NCBI GenBank assembly: GCA_038254435.1
Contig: JBBSGD010000059.1
Location: 1 to 10,848, forward strand
Source of the DNA: JBBSGD01 sp038254435
GTDB taxonomy: Bacteria > Actinomycetota > CADDZG01 > WHSQ01
DNA: 10,848 bases
Direction of reading: 5' to 3'
Of the stretch, positions 1 to 6,712 are shown in pieces (position 1 is the stretch's first letter; each line of letters opens with the position of its first letter). The notes under the pieces are model-generated. The model worked only from the letters and a program-made list of their open reading frames with translations. It had not been told where the DNA came from and ran no database searches. The position numbers and the translations under genes were made by a program.

Positions 1-2100
1 GAGCTCGCGTTGAAGGCGCGCCGCCCGGTCGGCCCAGTGAAGGTGCCTTCCGATCTCGGGGCAGCCGTGGCACGGGTGCTCCTCGACCGCCCGGCTCGAG
101 GCGACGAAACGGGCATCGTCGCCTCGAGGTTCATGGCCCCCCCGACCGCCCGCGCCGACGTCTTCCCCCTCATGAGCCGCCAGGTCGAATGCGGCCAGAC
201 GGCGCGCAAGCTGGCGCCGGTCGCGCGCGTCGCGCACCTGCCATCCCTTCGGAATCGGAATCCGCCCGTGCGCACGCGGCGCGCCGCGCAGCTCCCCCGC
301 AGAAAAGCGAGCCAGCGAACGGTCCTCACCCAGGGCGAGAATGCGCGGCCTGCGCTCCGACTTGCGCTGCGACACCTCGATCACAGCGTAACGTCCGCGC
401 CGCCTCCCCGAAGGCACCACGAACACGTCGCCGGGCCGCAGTGCCGCGGCGGCGTCGGGCGCCCGTCCGGTCACCTCTCTCTGTCTGCCGGATGAGCCGC
501 GGCGCGCGGCGCTCAATTCGTCGAGAAGATTTCTATACTCCTCTATGTCGCCTTTCTCGCAGAGCATCTTCTCCTGGTAGGAGGCCAGGTACGCGCCCAG
601 CCGCTCGCGCGATTGCTCCAGCGTCACGACCTCACGGTCGGCCTGGAACTGCGCGAACGACGAGTTGACCAAGTGCTCGGCCTCTTTTTTGTCGTAGTTG
701 CGCACGAGATTCACCGCCATGTTGTAGGACGGTTGAAAGGACGAGTCGAGAGGGTAAGAGCGCGTCGATGCGAGGCGCGTGATCGAGTCGAAGTTTGCGT
801 AACGCTGCATGAGAACCACCGAGTGGCCAAGCTCGTCAATTCCTCTTCGTCCTGCACGACCCGATAGCTGCGTGTACTGTCCGGCAGTGATGAGCTCGTG
901 CTTCTCGCCGGTGAACTTCATGAGACTTTCGACCACTACGGTTCGAGCAGGCATGTTGATACCGAGGGCGAGCGTTTCGGTGGCGAACACGACGCGCACC
1001 AGACCTTGCTTGAAGAGTTCCTCTACCGCCTCCTTGAAAGGCGGGACCATGCCTGCGTGATGGGCGGCCACTCCTCTGCTCAGAGCTTCGATCCACTCGT
1101 AGTAGCCGAGCACCTCGAGCTCGACGGGAGTCAGCTCCCCGACGCGTTCGCCGGCAAAGGCAACTATTCGCTCTCTCTCTAGGGTGCTCGTCAGGCGCAC
1201 ATTCTCACGCATCATCTGGCGCACCGCGTCGTCACAGCCGCGCCGGGAAAAGATGAAGTAGATGGCCGGGAGCATGCGCTCTTGCCGCAGCCGCTGCACC
1301 ACATCGATTCGAAGCGGCGGCCGCGCCCTTCTCTCACGCGGTCGACGCCCCCCGCGTCCGGGCCGGGGAGCGGTCCTCTTGGCCTTGCGCTCGAAGTTCC
1401 GTGCCCTGGGGTTTGGGAGCGGGGACCCGTCCTCAGCGCGGGCGAACATTGGCATGAGCTCGTCGGCCACCATGTACTCATGCCGGATGTCCACCGGCCG
1501 CTTCTCCTCGATCACCACCTCGACCTCGCCTCGCAGGGTCTTCAGCCACTGCGCGAACTCCTCGGTGTTCGACACCGTTGCCGACAGCGACACTGTAAGA
1601 ACGTCGACCGGCAGGTGGATGAGGATCTCCTCCCAAACCGCGCCGCGATAACGGTCTTGCAGGTAGTGGACCTCGTCGAGCACGACGTAACGCAGATCGG
1701 CCAGCGCGGATGAGTCCTCGTAGATCATGTTTCGCAGGACCTCGGTGGTCATCACCACTACCGGCGCATCGCCGTTGAGAGAGTTGTCCCCCGTCAAGAG
1801 GCCAACGTTGGCGGCGCCGTGCAGCGCCACGAAGTCGCCGTACTTCTGATTGGAAAGGGCTTTGATCGGCGTCGTGTAGAAAGTCCTGCCCCCGCCTCTA
1901 AGAGCGAGGTGGGCGGCGAACTCGCCCACCACGGTCTTGCCCGCGCCGGTGGGAGCTGCGACAAGGACCGAGAATCCTTGAGCGAGCGCGGCGCACGCCT
2001 TGCTCTGAAAATCATCGAACGAGAAGCCGTAGGCGCGTTCGAACTCCTCGGCGAGAGTGGCGCCCCGGTCCGGCGTGCTAGCCGTTCCCCGACTTGCCAC
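1..2100 (-). CDS. helY: SKI2-like DEAD/DEAH-box helicase HelY (3'-truncated by window edge)
   Basis: HelY is an ATP-dependent superfamily 2 helicase of the Ski2/Mtr4-like group, presumed to act on RNA in the cytoplasm. I translated the frame and found it open from 2100 to the left edge, about 700 of an expected 900 or so residues. Motifs in order: FDDFQ (28-32, Q-motif-like), Walker A APTGAGKT (49-56), Ia TTPIKALSNQKY (76-87), TTE (118-120), DEVH (142-145), SAT (173-175), motif IV region YFIFSRRGC (281-289), HHAGMVP (347-353), motif V FATETLALGINMPA (372-385) and motif VI QLSGRAGRRG (411-420). A beta-barrel-like segment follows (about 554-604, starting LRPGDVFVVPSGRRRGRY). An unusual arginine-rich insert (241-260) links the two RecA domains. 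The GTG at 2100 gives the best start, overlapping the membrane-protein gene by 23 bp; no Shine-Dalgarno is clear and the precise start is uncertain. Confidence 0.93.
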   Translation of the reverse strand, partial: MASRGTASTPDRGATLAEEFERAYGFSFDDFQSKACAALAQGFSVLVAAPTGAGKTVVGEFAAHLALRGGGRTFYTTPIKALSNQKYGDFVALHGAANVGLLTGDNSLNGDAPVVVMTTEVLRNMIYEDSSALADLRYVVLDEVHYLQDRYRGAVWEEILIHLPVDVLTVSLSATVSNTEEFAQWLKTLRGEVEVVIEEKRPVDIRHEYMVADELMPMFARAEDGSPLPNPRARNFERKAKRTAPRPGRGGRRPRERRARPPLRIDVVQRLRQERMLPAIYFIFSRRGCDDAVRQMMRENVRLTSTLERERIVAFAGERVGELTPVELEVLGYYEWIEALSRGVAAHHAGMVPPFKEAVEELFKQGLVRVVFATETLALGINMPARTVVVESLMKFTGEKHELITAGQYTQLSGRAGRRGIDELGHSVVLMQRYANFDSITRLASTRSYPLDSSFQPSYNMAVNLVRNYDKKEAEHLVNSSFAQFQADREVVTLEQSRERLGAYLASYQEKMLCEKGDIEEYRNLLDELSAARRGSSGRQREVTGRAPDAAAALRPGDVFVVPSGRRRGRYAVIEVSQRKSERRPRILALGEDRSLARFSAGELRGAPRAHGRIPIPKGWQVRDARDRRQLARRLAAFDLAAHEGEDVGAGGRGGHEPRGDDARFVASSRAVEEHPCHGCPEIGRHLHWADRAARLQREL

Positions 2101-2857
2101 CGGACTTGCTCGAGCCGCCGCCCGACTTGGATCCCGACTGCTTCTTCGCAGCGCCACTCTTGCCGCTCGAGGGCTGGGGCGACGGAGCTGCAGGTTGAGC
2201 CGGGATGGGGGCAGCGAGGCCCGAGGGACCGAGCTTGGCCAGCGCCCGCTGCTTGTCGAGCAGCTCGACTCCGGCCTGCCAGATGAAGTTCGCCTGGTCC
2301 CGCTGGTCGGCCGCCCGCTGAAGCAGGGGGCCGCGGGCGCTTGCCGGGACGGTCGGGACCAGCCCATAGGTCTTGGCCGCCGACGAGAACAGGTGGATCG
2401 ACTCCGAGAAGAGCCGCTGGGCGGTCACGACCTGAGGCACGGGAAACACCTGACCCGCGTTCTTCTCGGCGTCGGCCAGCTTGGCGTCCCACTTCTTGGA
2501 GCTGCCGGCGAGCTGTCCAACTCCGGGGTCGCCCGCATTCGCCGGTGCCGCGGCCATCTGCCCCGCTGTCGGGGCGGCAACCTGGAGGAGGTCGGCGATG
2601 CTCGAGGTATAGGTTTCGAGCGCCCCCTGCTGCTGGCCGGTGCTCGAAGCCGGCGCGCTGGTGCGGTTGGCCAGCACGGCGGCCACAATCAGGCTGAGGA
2701 CGATGAGCCCCGCCAGCGCGGCAACGGCCATCCCCCCGCGCGTCCTGTACCAGGGAAGGTTCCTGCGCGGCGTCACCACCGGGCGAGGTGCGGCCGCCGG
2801 CCGCCTGCGCGCCTGGCTCCCCCGGCTCTGAGACTTCTTCTTGCCCTTTATCGCCAT
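2078..2857 (-). CDS. Unrecognised single-pass membrane protein with helical extracytoplasmic domain
   Basis: I do not recognise a named family for this 259-residue protein. It has a strongly basic, disordered cytoplasmic N-terminus (1-42, rich in K, R, S and P) and one hydrophobic helix (about 43-63, MAVAALAGLIVLSLIVAAVLA), giving an N-in/C-out topology by the positive-inside rule. An Ala/Gln/Leu-rich, probably all-helical outer domain (about 78-215) contains WDAKLADAEKNAGQVF, AQRLFSESIHLFSSAAKTY and DQANFIWQAGVELLDKQRALAKL. A low-complexity Ser-Gly-Lys tail (216-259, repeated KSG) ends the protein. There is no lipobox and no sortase signal. It lies 10 bp after tatC and its end overlaps helY, so it is likely co-transcribed. 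No twin-arginine signal is present, so it is not an obvious Tat substrate. The lysine-rich tail could bind anionic wall polymers or carry modification; this is inference. Confidence 0.8.
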   Translation of the reverse strand: MAIKGKKKSQSRGSQARRRPAAAPRPVVTPRRNLPWYRTRGGMAVAALAGLIVLSLIVAAVLANRTSAPASSTGQQQGALETYTSSIADLLQVAAPTAGQMAAAPANAGDPGVGQLAGSSKKWDAKLADAEKNAGQVFPVPQVVTAQRLFSESIHLFSSAAKTYGLVPTVPASARGPLLQRAADQRDQANFIWQAGVELLDKQRALAKLGPSGLAAPIPAQPAAPSPQPSSGKSGAAKKQSGSKSGGGSSKSGGKSGNG

Positions 2858-2866
2858 CGCGGCCGA

Positions 2867-2872
2867 ACTATA
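2867..2872 (-). promoter_or_regulatory. Possible -10 element before the membrane-protein gene
   Basis: Minus-strand TATAGT matches TANNNT well and lies 9 bp before the ATG at 2857, overlapping the tatC TAG stop. It would give a two- or three-base leader. The -35 region within tatC is poor, so this may be chance. Confidence 0.2.
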
Positions 2873-3680
2873 CCGGCTCTTGCACGTTCCTCCGCTTGAG
2901 AACGCGCGCGAGAACCAGGATCGTTATCTCGTAAAAGATGTAGAGCGGAACGGCCATTCCGAGCATCGTGTAGGGGTCCTGGCTCGGGGTCACCACCGCA
3001 GCAAGGAACGCTATCGCCACCACGGCTTCGCGCCTCCTCTTGCGCAGCTGCTCAACCTTCACCACACCAATGAGCCCCAAGAAGAAGAGCAGCACCGGGA
3101 GCTCGAAAGTAAGTCCGAAGCCGAGGATGACGAAGCCCACGAAGTTGAAGTAGCTGTCGGCTCGCAAGAAGGCGACCAGCGTCCCGCTGCCCAGTCCGAG
3201 CAGGAAGTTCAGGCCCGCGGGGAGGGTCAGGTATGCGAACAAGGCCCCGAGGCAGAACAGGCCCACTGAAGTCGCCACGAAGGGCACCGCGTAGCGGCGC
3301 TCCTTGATCGTGAGACCCGGCACTATGAATGCCCACAACTGGTAGAGCCACAGGGGTGAGGAGACCACGATCGCGGTGAGGGCGGAGATCTTGAGCCGCA
3401 CGGTGAAGGGCTCGACTGCCCCGAGCGTGATCAGGTGGCAGCCCTGGGGGCCCAGGTACTTGGGGTTGACGCTGCACAACGGCCGCACGAGGAAGTGCGA
3501 GATGGGGCCAAAGAAGAAGAACGCCGCTATCGAAGCCACGACGAACCCCGCCGCGCAGATCACGATCCTCGTGCGGAGCTCCCCGAGGTGGTCTCGGATG
3601 CTCATCGCGGCGCCCTCACTGCGCTTCCCGCGCCGCTTCATGAACCTGCGCCTGCGCGCTCCGAGGTCGGTGTCGGCCAT
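2868..3680 (-). CDS. tatC: Sec-independent protein translocase TatC
   Basis: TatC is the polytopic membrane receptor that recognises twin-arginine signal peptides and nucleates the Tat translocase. From the ATG at 3680 the product has 270 residues. It has a basic cytoplasmic N-terminus, then the signature HLGELRTR (31-38), six predicted membrane spans, LYQLWAFIVPGL (112-123), FELPV with the conserved glutamate (E193), and TPSQDP (231-236) before the last span. These are the invariant landmarks of the family. Cys69 and Cys81 bracket the first external loop and might form a disulfide. The start shares one base with the tatA stop (TGATG) behind a G-run; TTG at 3683 and an internal ATG before SIRDHLGELR are alternatives. 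The 30-residue arginine-rich N-terminal extension is somewhat long. The next gene starts 10 bp after the stop. Confidence 0.95.
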   Translation of the reverse strand: MADTDLGARRRRFMKRRGKRSEGAAMSIRDHLGELRTRIVICAAGFVVASIAAFFFFGPISHFLVRPLCSVNPKYLGPQGCHLITLGAVEPFTVRLKISALTAIVVSSPLWLYQLWAFIVPGLTIKERRYAVPFVATSVGLFCLGALFAYLTLPAGLNFLLGLGSGTLVAFLRADSYFNFVGFVILGFGLTFELPVLLFFLGLIGVVKVEQLRKRRREAVVAIAFLAAVVTPSQDPYTMLGMAVPLYIFYEITILVLARVLKRRNVQEPV

Positions 3681-4288
3681 CAACCCCCCGCCCGGCCGCC
3701 GCCCTTGGGCGACGGGCTCACAGTCGTGTCCGGCATCTCGGTGCTATCCGACGGCTCTTGAGGCGCGGGCGGCTCGGCGACACGGCCGCTTGGGGCCTCT
3801 CGGGGCGGGCCATCCGAGTCCTCGGAGTCCTCGCTGCTTCTGTCGGCCTCGAAATTGCGGGGCGGCGTCTGGGTGGTGGGCGTCTGGGTGGTCGGCGTCT
3901 GGGTGTTCGGCTCTTGCCGGGCAGCGTCGTCCCGCAGCAACGAGTGCTGCTCTTCCTCGTCGCCGGCCGTGCCGGCGCGCTCGCTGCTCGACCCAGGCTG
4001 GTAATCGTCCTCCGAGGGGTCGATGCTGTCGTGGGGGGCCTCCTCGCCGAGTCGGTAGAAGTCCTCGTCCTCGACCTCCTCGCCGGCGTCGTCCTCGTTC
4101 TCGTTCTCGTCAAACTTGAAGTCGGACATTCCATCGCTGAACTCGCCCTTGAGGTCTTCGGCGGTTTTCTTGATCTGGCTGAGGAACTTTCCTATGTCGC
4201 GCGCGAACCCGGGCAGCTTGTCGGGGCCGAACACCACGAGGGCGATGACCGCTACCGCCAGGATTTCGAGCGGACCTATCTGAGGCAT
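3680..4288 (-). CDS. tatA: Sec-independent translocase subunit TatA/TatB-like with long acidic tail
   Basis: TatA-family proteins assemble around TatC in the cytoplasmic membrane and form the pore or scaffold that exports folded twin-arginine proteins. The 202-residue product begins MPQIGPLEILAVAVIALVVF, a short transmembrane helix (about 4-20) with polar Glu8. The hinge FGPDKLPG (20-27) and an amphipathic helix (about 28-50, ARDIGKFLSQIKKTAEDLKG) follow. Glu8 and the GP-x-x-LP hinge resemble TatB as much as TatA. After residue 50 comes about 150 residues of acidic, Pro/Ser/Thr-rich, probably disordered tail containing three TQTPT repeats (about 128-142). Typical TatA is 60-100 residues, so the tail is exceptional; TatB tails are longer but rarely this acidic. 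The stop overlaps the tatC ATG (TGATG). No second TatA/B gene is in the window. Confidence 0.9.
   Translation of the reverse strand: MPQIGPLEILAVAVIALVVFGPDKLPGFARDIGKFLSQIKKTAEDLKGEFSDGMSDFKFDENENEDDAGEEVEDEDFYRLGEEAPHDSIDPSEDDYQPGSSSERAGTAGDEEEQHSLLRDDAARQEPNTQTPTTQTPTTQTPPRNFEADRSSEDSEDSDGPPREAPSGRVAEPPAPQEPSDSTEMPDTTVSPSPKGGGRAGG
3864..3908. repeat. Three tandem 15-bp repeats in the tatA tail
   Basis: The unit GGCGTCTGGGTGGTN (plus-strand reading) occurs three times head to tail at 3864-3878, 3879-3893 and 3894-3908, the last with one further change. On the coding strand each unit encodes TQTPT. Since 15 bp is a whole number of codons, gain or loss of units would alter tail length without a frameshift. 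Confidence 0.9.
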
Positions 4289-4349
4289 TCCAGCAGTTTA
4301 GAGGTAGGTGACATCTACGACACCCGCCGGGCGAAAACGAGGCCCCAGG
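4289..4349. promoter_or_regulatory. tatA promoter region with operator-like palindrome
   Basis: On the minus strand TAAACT (4295-4300) fits the TANNNT -10 consensus and lies exactly six bases (GCTGGA) before the tatA ATG, predicting a leaderless mRNA. GTGTCG lies 17 bp further upstream (4318-4323) as a weak -35 (3 of 6 matches to TTGACA). The spacer contains a 15-bp near-perfect palindrome, GTAGGTG-A-CATCTAC (4304-4318, plus-strand reading, one mismatched pair), which could bind a dimeric regulator. No Shine-Dalgarno precedes tatA. These are sequence matches only. Confidence 0.4.
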
Positions 4350-4670
4350 CTACCGGGTGGCGGACTTGAGGGTCTCGAACCAGTCTTCGCTGGTCAGCAG
4401 CTCGTGGAACTCGATGAGGTCGTCGAGGTGTAGCGGAGGACCCTCGTGAACCTCGAGCGCCTCGGCCGGAATGTGCATCATGGTCGGCATGACCCCGCCC
4501 GACAGGAGCAGCCTGACGACGCGATCGTCGGCCTGCTTCTCGATGAACTCCTCACACTTGGGACACGAGAAACCGTAGGTCTTGTCGCTTGAGCCGATGC
4601 GGAGCACGATGTCATCGGGGACGAGATCGATTTCGCCGCAGCCGGGGCAGGTCGCCTTGATCGTGGTCAT
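4350..4670 (-). CDS. Small zinc-ribbon protein (two CPxC knuckles)
   Basis: This is a 106-residue protein of unknown function. Two knuckles, C8-P-G-C11 and C36-P-K-C39, with 24 residues between them make a classic four-cysteine zinc ribbon. It covers the N-terminal third, starting at MTTIKATCPGCGEI. The remainder is acidic and mostly helical in character (AEALEVHEGPPLHLDDLIEFHELL, W97 near the end) and looks like a small interaction domain. There are no membrane segments. Similar short CPxC proteins recur in actinobacterial genomes near tat and paf genes, as far as I recall, but no role has been assigned. Candidates are a transcription or ribosome accessory factor, or an adaptor binding nucleic acid or protein. 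It is flanked by 96-bp and 61-bp gaps, unlike its tightly packed neighbours, so it may be transcribed separately. Coding status is well supported; function is not. Confidence 0.85.
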   Translation of the reverse strand: MTTIKATCPGCGEIDLVPDDIVLRIGSSDKTYGFSCPKCEEFIEKQADDRVVRLLLSGGVMPTMMHIPAEALEVHEGPPLHLDDLIEFHELLTSEDWFETLKSATR

Positions 4671-4766
4671 TGTTGGGCCAGTCCTTGGGGGTCTGAGAGC
4701 GTCCCTTACCTGCTTTCTATCGGCAGGCGGACCGGTTCCTTTAGGGGCGCTGGTGGCGAGGATTGT
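4671..4766. other. pafC to zinc-ribbon gene intergenic gap
   Basis: This is a 96-bp gap on the minus-strand path. It holds a weak stem (CCTGC, nine-base loop, GCAGG) without a following T-run, and AAGGA 11 nt before the downstream ATG, a possible Shine-Dalgarno at rather long spacing. No TANNNT hexamer is found in it. It may contain a promoter, but I cannot point to one. Confidence 0.4.
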
Positions 4767-5744
4767 TCAGGCGTGCCGAGAGCGCAAGATTGCTGCCAGA
4801 CGGCGAGCTTCGTCCAGCACCGCGCGAGGCTCGACCGCCCTGACTCCCGCCCCCAAACGCAGGACGAGCGTCCCCGCCCACCGCTCTCCTCCCGAGGACA
4901 GGGTGACACGCCGCCATCCGTCCCCTGCTTGCTCGGCTGCGAGGACCGGGTAGTACTCCTCGAACCACAGGGCGACCTCGGGCGATATCTCCAAGCTCAC
5001 CTCGCTGCCGCCCCCTCCCCCGACCCAGGCCCCCCGGTAGCGCTGCGGATCGAAGTCGGCAGGGGTCTCGGCGGGCTCGTCGAGCATCGTCACGGACTTG
5101 ATGCGATCGGTGCGGAACATGCGCTCCTCGGCGGACAGATGATCGAGGGCGACGAGGTACCAGCGCCCGAGAGCGGCCACGAGGCCCCACGGCTCCACGC
5201 TTCGCTCGGTCAGCTTGCCGCTGGATGCGGAGAAGTACTCGAGCTTCAATTGCTTGTTGTGCGCGAGCGCCTGCTGGAGAGAGGCGAGGTGCTCGCCCGC
5301 GCCGCCCTCGACCGCGATCTCGATCCCGGACGAGCCCGGCGAGCCGTCACGTGCGGAGTCGATTCCCAGTGCCCTGCCCAGCTTCTCGAGCGCGCGGCGC
5401 AGCGCGTCGGCGCCCTCCATTCCCGGCAGCTCGACAAGCGGGCGCCCTCCCGCGTAGAGCGCCAGCGCCTCGGCCGGCGTGAGACGCAGAGGTGCCGCGA
5501 AATAGTCGGCCATGCGCACATAAACACGGTCGTCGTCCATGTCGACGTCGATGAGATCTCCCGGCCCGTAACCCGGCAGCCCGCACATGAACACCAGGTT
5601 GAGATCGTCCACCAGGTCCTTCTTTGCTACTCCGAACTTGCGCGCCAGCTCGTCGACCGACACGCCGGGATGCTGGATGGCGTAGGGAAGGAGCAACAGG
5701 ATGCGCTTTAGGCGCCGCCCGAGGCGCCCGCCGGTGTCGCTCAA
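4767..5744 (-). CDS. pafC: WYL-domain transcriptional regulator PafC
   Basis: PafC is the partner of PafB in the PafBC DNA-damage-response activator. From the TTG at 5744 the product has 325 residues, the usual family length. An N-terminal helix-turn-helix-like region (about 8-50, RLKRILLLLPYAIQHPGVSVDELARKFGV split by a turn) is followed by a linker and a WYL domain with GRWYLVALDHLSAEERMFRTDRI (183-205, W185-Y186-L187). After that comes a C-terminal domain ending near LDEARRLAAILRSRHA. The start overlaps the pafB stop as TTGA and carries GGAGA six bases upstream, so PafB and PafC are probably co-translated. A longer frame extends back to an ATG at 5939, but that part reads as an out-of-frame shadow of pafB. 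A 96-bp gap follows the stop. Confidence 0.92.
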   Translation of the reverse strand: MSDTGGRLGRRLKRILLLLPYAIQHPGVSVDELARKFGVAKKDLVDDLNLVFMCGLPGYGPGDLIDVDMDDDRVYVRMADYFAAPLRLTPAEALALYAGGRPLVELPGMEGADALRRALEKLGRALGIDSARDGSPGSSGIEIAVEGGAGEHLASLQQALAHNKQLKLEYFSASSGKLTERSVEPWGLVAALGRWYLVALDHLSAEERMFRTDRIKSVTMLDEPAETPADFDPQRYRGAWVGGGGGSEVSLEISPEVALWFEEYYPVLAAEQAGDGWRRVTLSSGGERWAGTLVLRLGAGVRAVEPRAVLDEARRLAAILRSRHA

Positions 5745-6700
5745 GGGCCGTCTCCGAACCCTGCCAGGTGCTGGACGAGCCGGCGGCGGGCGTCCGGCGG
5801 AGAGATGATCTCGGCGGCTCCCCCAAAACCGATGATCCACGACACGAGCGCGTCCACGTTCGCCACCGGAATCTCGATATCGGCAGCGCCGCCGGGCGCG
5901 GGGGTGATCGGCGCGCTGGGCATGTTCTGCTCGGGCCACCAGGCGAGCTCCGAGTCGAAACGGATCACGGCCGCGCTGGGTTCTCCGGGCCCCACCTCCC
6001 AGGCTTCCTTGCCGAGGTGCCGGGCCGCGTCGAACCCCGCCGGGATGGCATACGAGCCCTCCGCCGCCGACGGACCCGAGTCGATGCGGGACACCTTGAA
6101 GGCGCGCACCGCGTCCCGCTCCCGGTCGTGTCCGACGAGGTACCAGTTCCCGCGCCTGTGCACCAGGGCATAGGGCTCGACGGTGCGCATTTTCGCTTCT
6201 GTCTCACCCGCCCGCAAGTACGAGAAGATCACCGGGCGGCGCTCGAGCAGGGCGCCGTAGAGCGGAGACAGCAACGGCTGCTCGGCCGCGACATCGGCGC
6301 CCACGACCACCCGGGGCCCGTCGAGGGGCGCCACCGGCCCGTCCATCGACATCTTGAGCAGCCCCGCTGCGGCCTCGTCGCCGGGGCCGAGGACCGCATC
6401 GGCGGCCACCTTGAGAGCGGCGACTTCCTCGGGTTGAAGGTCGAGCGCAGGGAGGTAATAGCGCTCCTTGGAGATGATGTAGCCGTCCGCCTGGTCGGCG
6501 AAGGGGTCGGTGGCAACTACTTCCAGCGGAATTCCCATCGCCCTCAGCGCCTCCTTGTCGCGCTCGAAGGCGCGCCGGAAGGCCTCGTGCGTGTCCTGCT
6601 CGTAGCCCTGGATGCGTTCCCTGATCTCCTCTGCCGTCATCGGTCTCGGGGTATCGAGAAGCGCCGCTATGAGGTTTATGAGGCGCTCGATGCGTCGCAT
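5741..6700 (-). CDS. pafB: WYL-domain transcriptional regulator PafB
   Basis: PafB is one half of the PafBC regulator, which in mycobacteria activates many DNA-damage-response genes independently of LexA/RecA. Its gene neighbours pafA in most actinobacteria although it is not needed for pupylation. The 319-residue product has an N-terminal winged helix-turn-helix (about 1-70, RRIERLINLIAALLDTPRPM then FERDKEALRAMGI). The WYL domain is centred on NWYLVGHDRERDAVRAFKVSRI (185-206, W186-Y187-L188), the site thought to sense single-stranded nucleic acid. A C-terminal WCX-like extension follows. The ATG at 6700 was chosen; a TTG two codons upstream (6706) is possible but less likely. The gene starts 9 bp after the DUF3866 stop and overlaps pafC at its end. 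PafB rather than PafC is assigned by order and by the stronger helix-turn-helix. Confidence 0.92.
   Translation of the reverse strand: MRRIERLINLIAALLDTPRPMTAEEIRERIQGYEQDTHEAFRRAFERDKEALRAMGIPLEVVATDPFADQADGYIISKERYYLPALDLQPEEVAALKVAADAVLGPGDEAAAGLLKMSMDGPVAPLDGPRVVVGADVAAEQPLLSPLYGALLERRPVIFSYLRAGETEAKMRTVEPYALVHRRGNWYLVGHDRERDAVRAFKVSRIDSGPSAAEGSYAIPAGFDAARHLGKEAWEVGPGEPSAAVIRFDSELAWWPEQNMPSAPITPAPGGAADIEIPVANVDALVSWIIGFGGAAEIISPPDARRRLVQHLAGFGDGP
5751..5755 (-). promoter_or_regulatory. Ribosome binding site deciding the pafC TTG start
   Basis: GGAGA on the minus strand lies six bases before the TTG at 5744, inside the end of pafB. It is among the clearest Shine-Dalgarno sequences in the window. 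It supports TTG as the true pafC start over the far upstream ATG at 5939, which would bury 65 arginine-rich out-of-frame residues inside pafB. Confidence 0.6.
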
Positions 6701-6706
6701 CGGCAA

Positions 6707-6712
6707 AGGCTA
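6707..6712 (-). promoter_or_regulatory. Candidate -10 element of a leaderless pafB promoter
   Basis: Minus-strand TAGCCT fits TANNNT and lies exactly six bases (TTGCCG) before the pafB ATG at 6700, which would start the transcript on that ATG. The TAG is at the same time the stop codon of the DUF3866 gene, so half of the match is explained otherwise. There is no clear -35 and no Shine-Dalgarno. Confidence 0.25.

Noticed and set aside
4295..4323. Possible PafBC-dependent (RecA-NDp type, TTGTCRGTG-N8-TANNNT) promoter at tatA.
   Set aside because: GTGTCGTAG matches only 6 of 9 positions, and an 8-bp spacer from it leads to TACCTC, which lacks the final T; from the real TAAACT the spacing is wrong. 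pafA and pafB upstream regions do not match either.
4671..4766. Stem CCTGC/GCAGG after pafC as an intrinsic terminator.
   Set aside because: It has only five paired bases, a nine-base loop and no T-run on the transcribed strand.
5745..5939. N-terminal extension of pafC to an ATG at 5939.
   Set aside because: The 65 extra residues are an out-of-frame reading of the pafB end, Arg/Pro-rich and unlike any regulator. The TTG at 5744 has GGAGA at 6 nt and overlaps the pafB stop.
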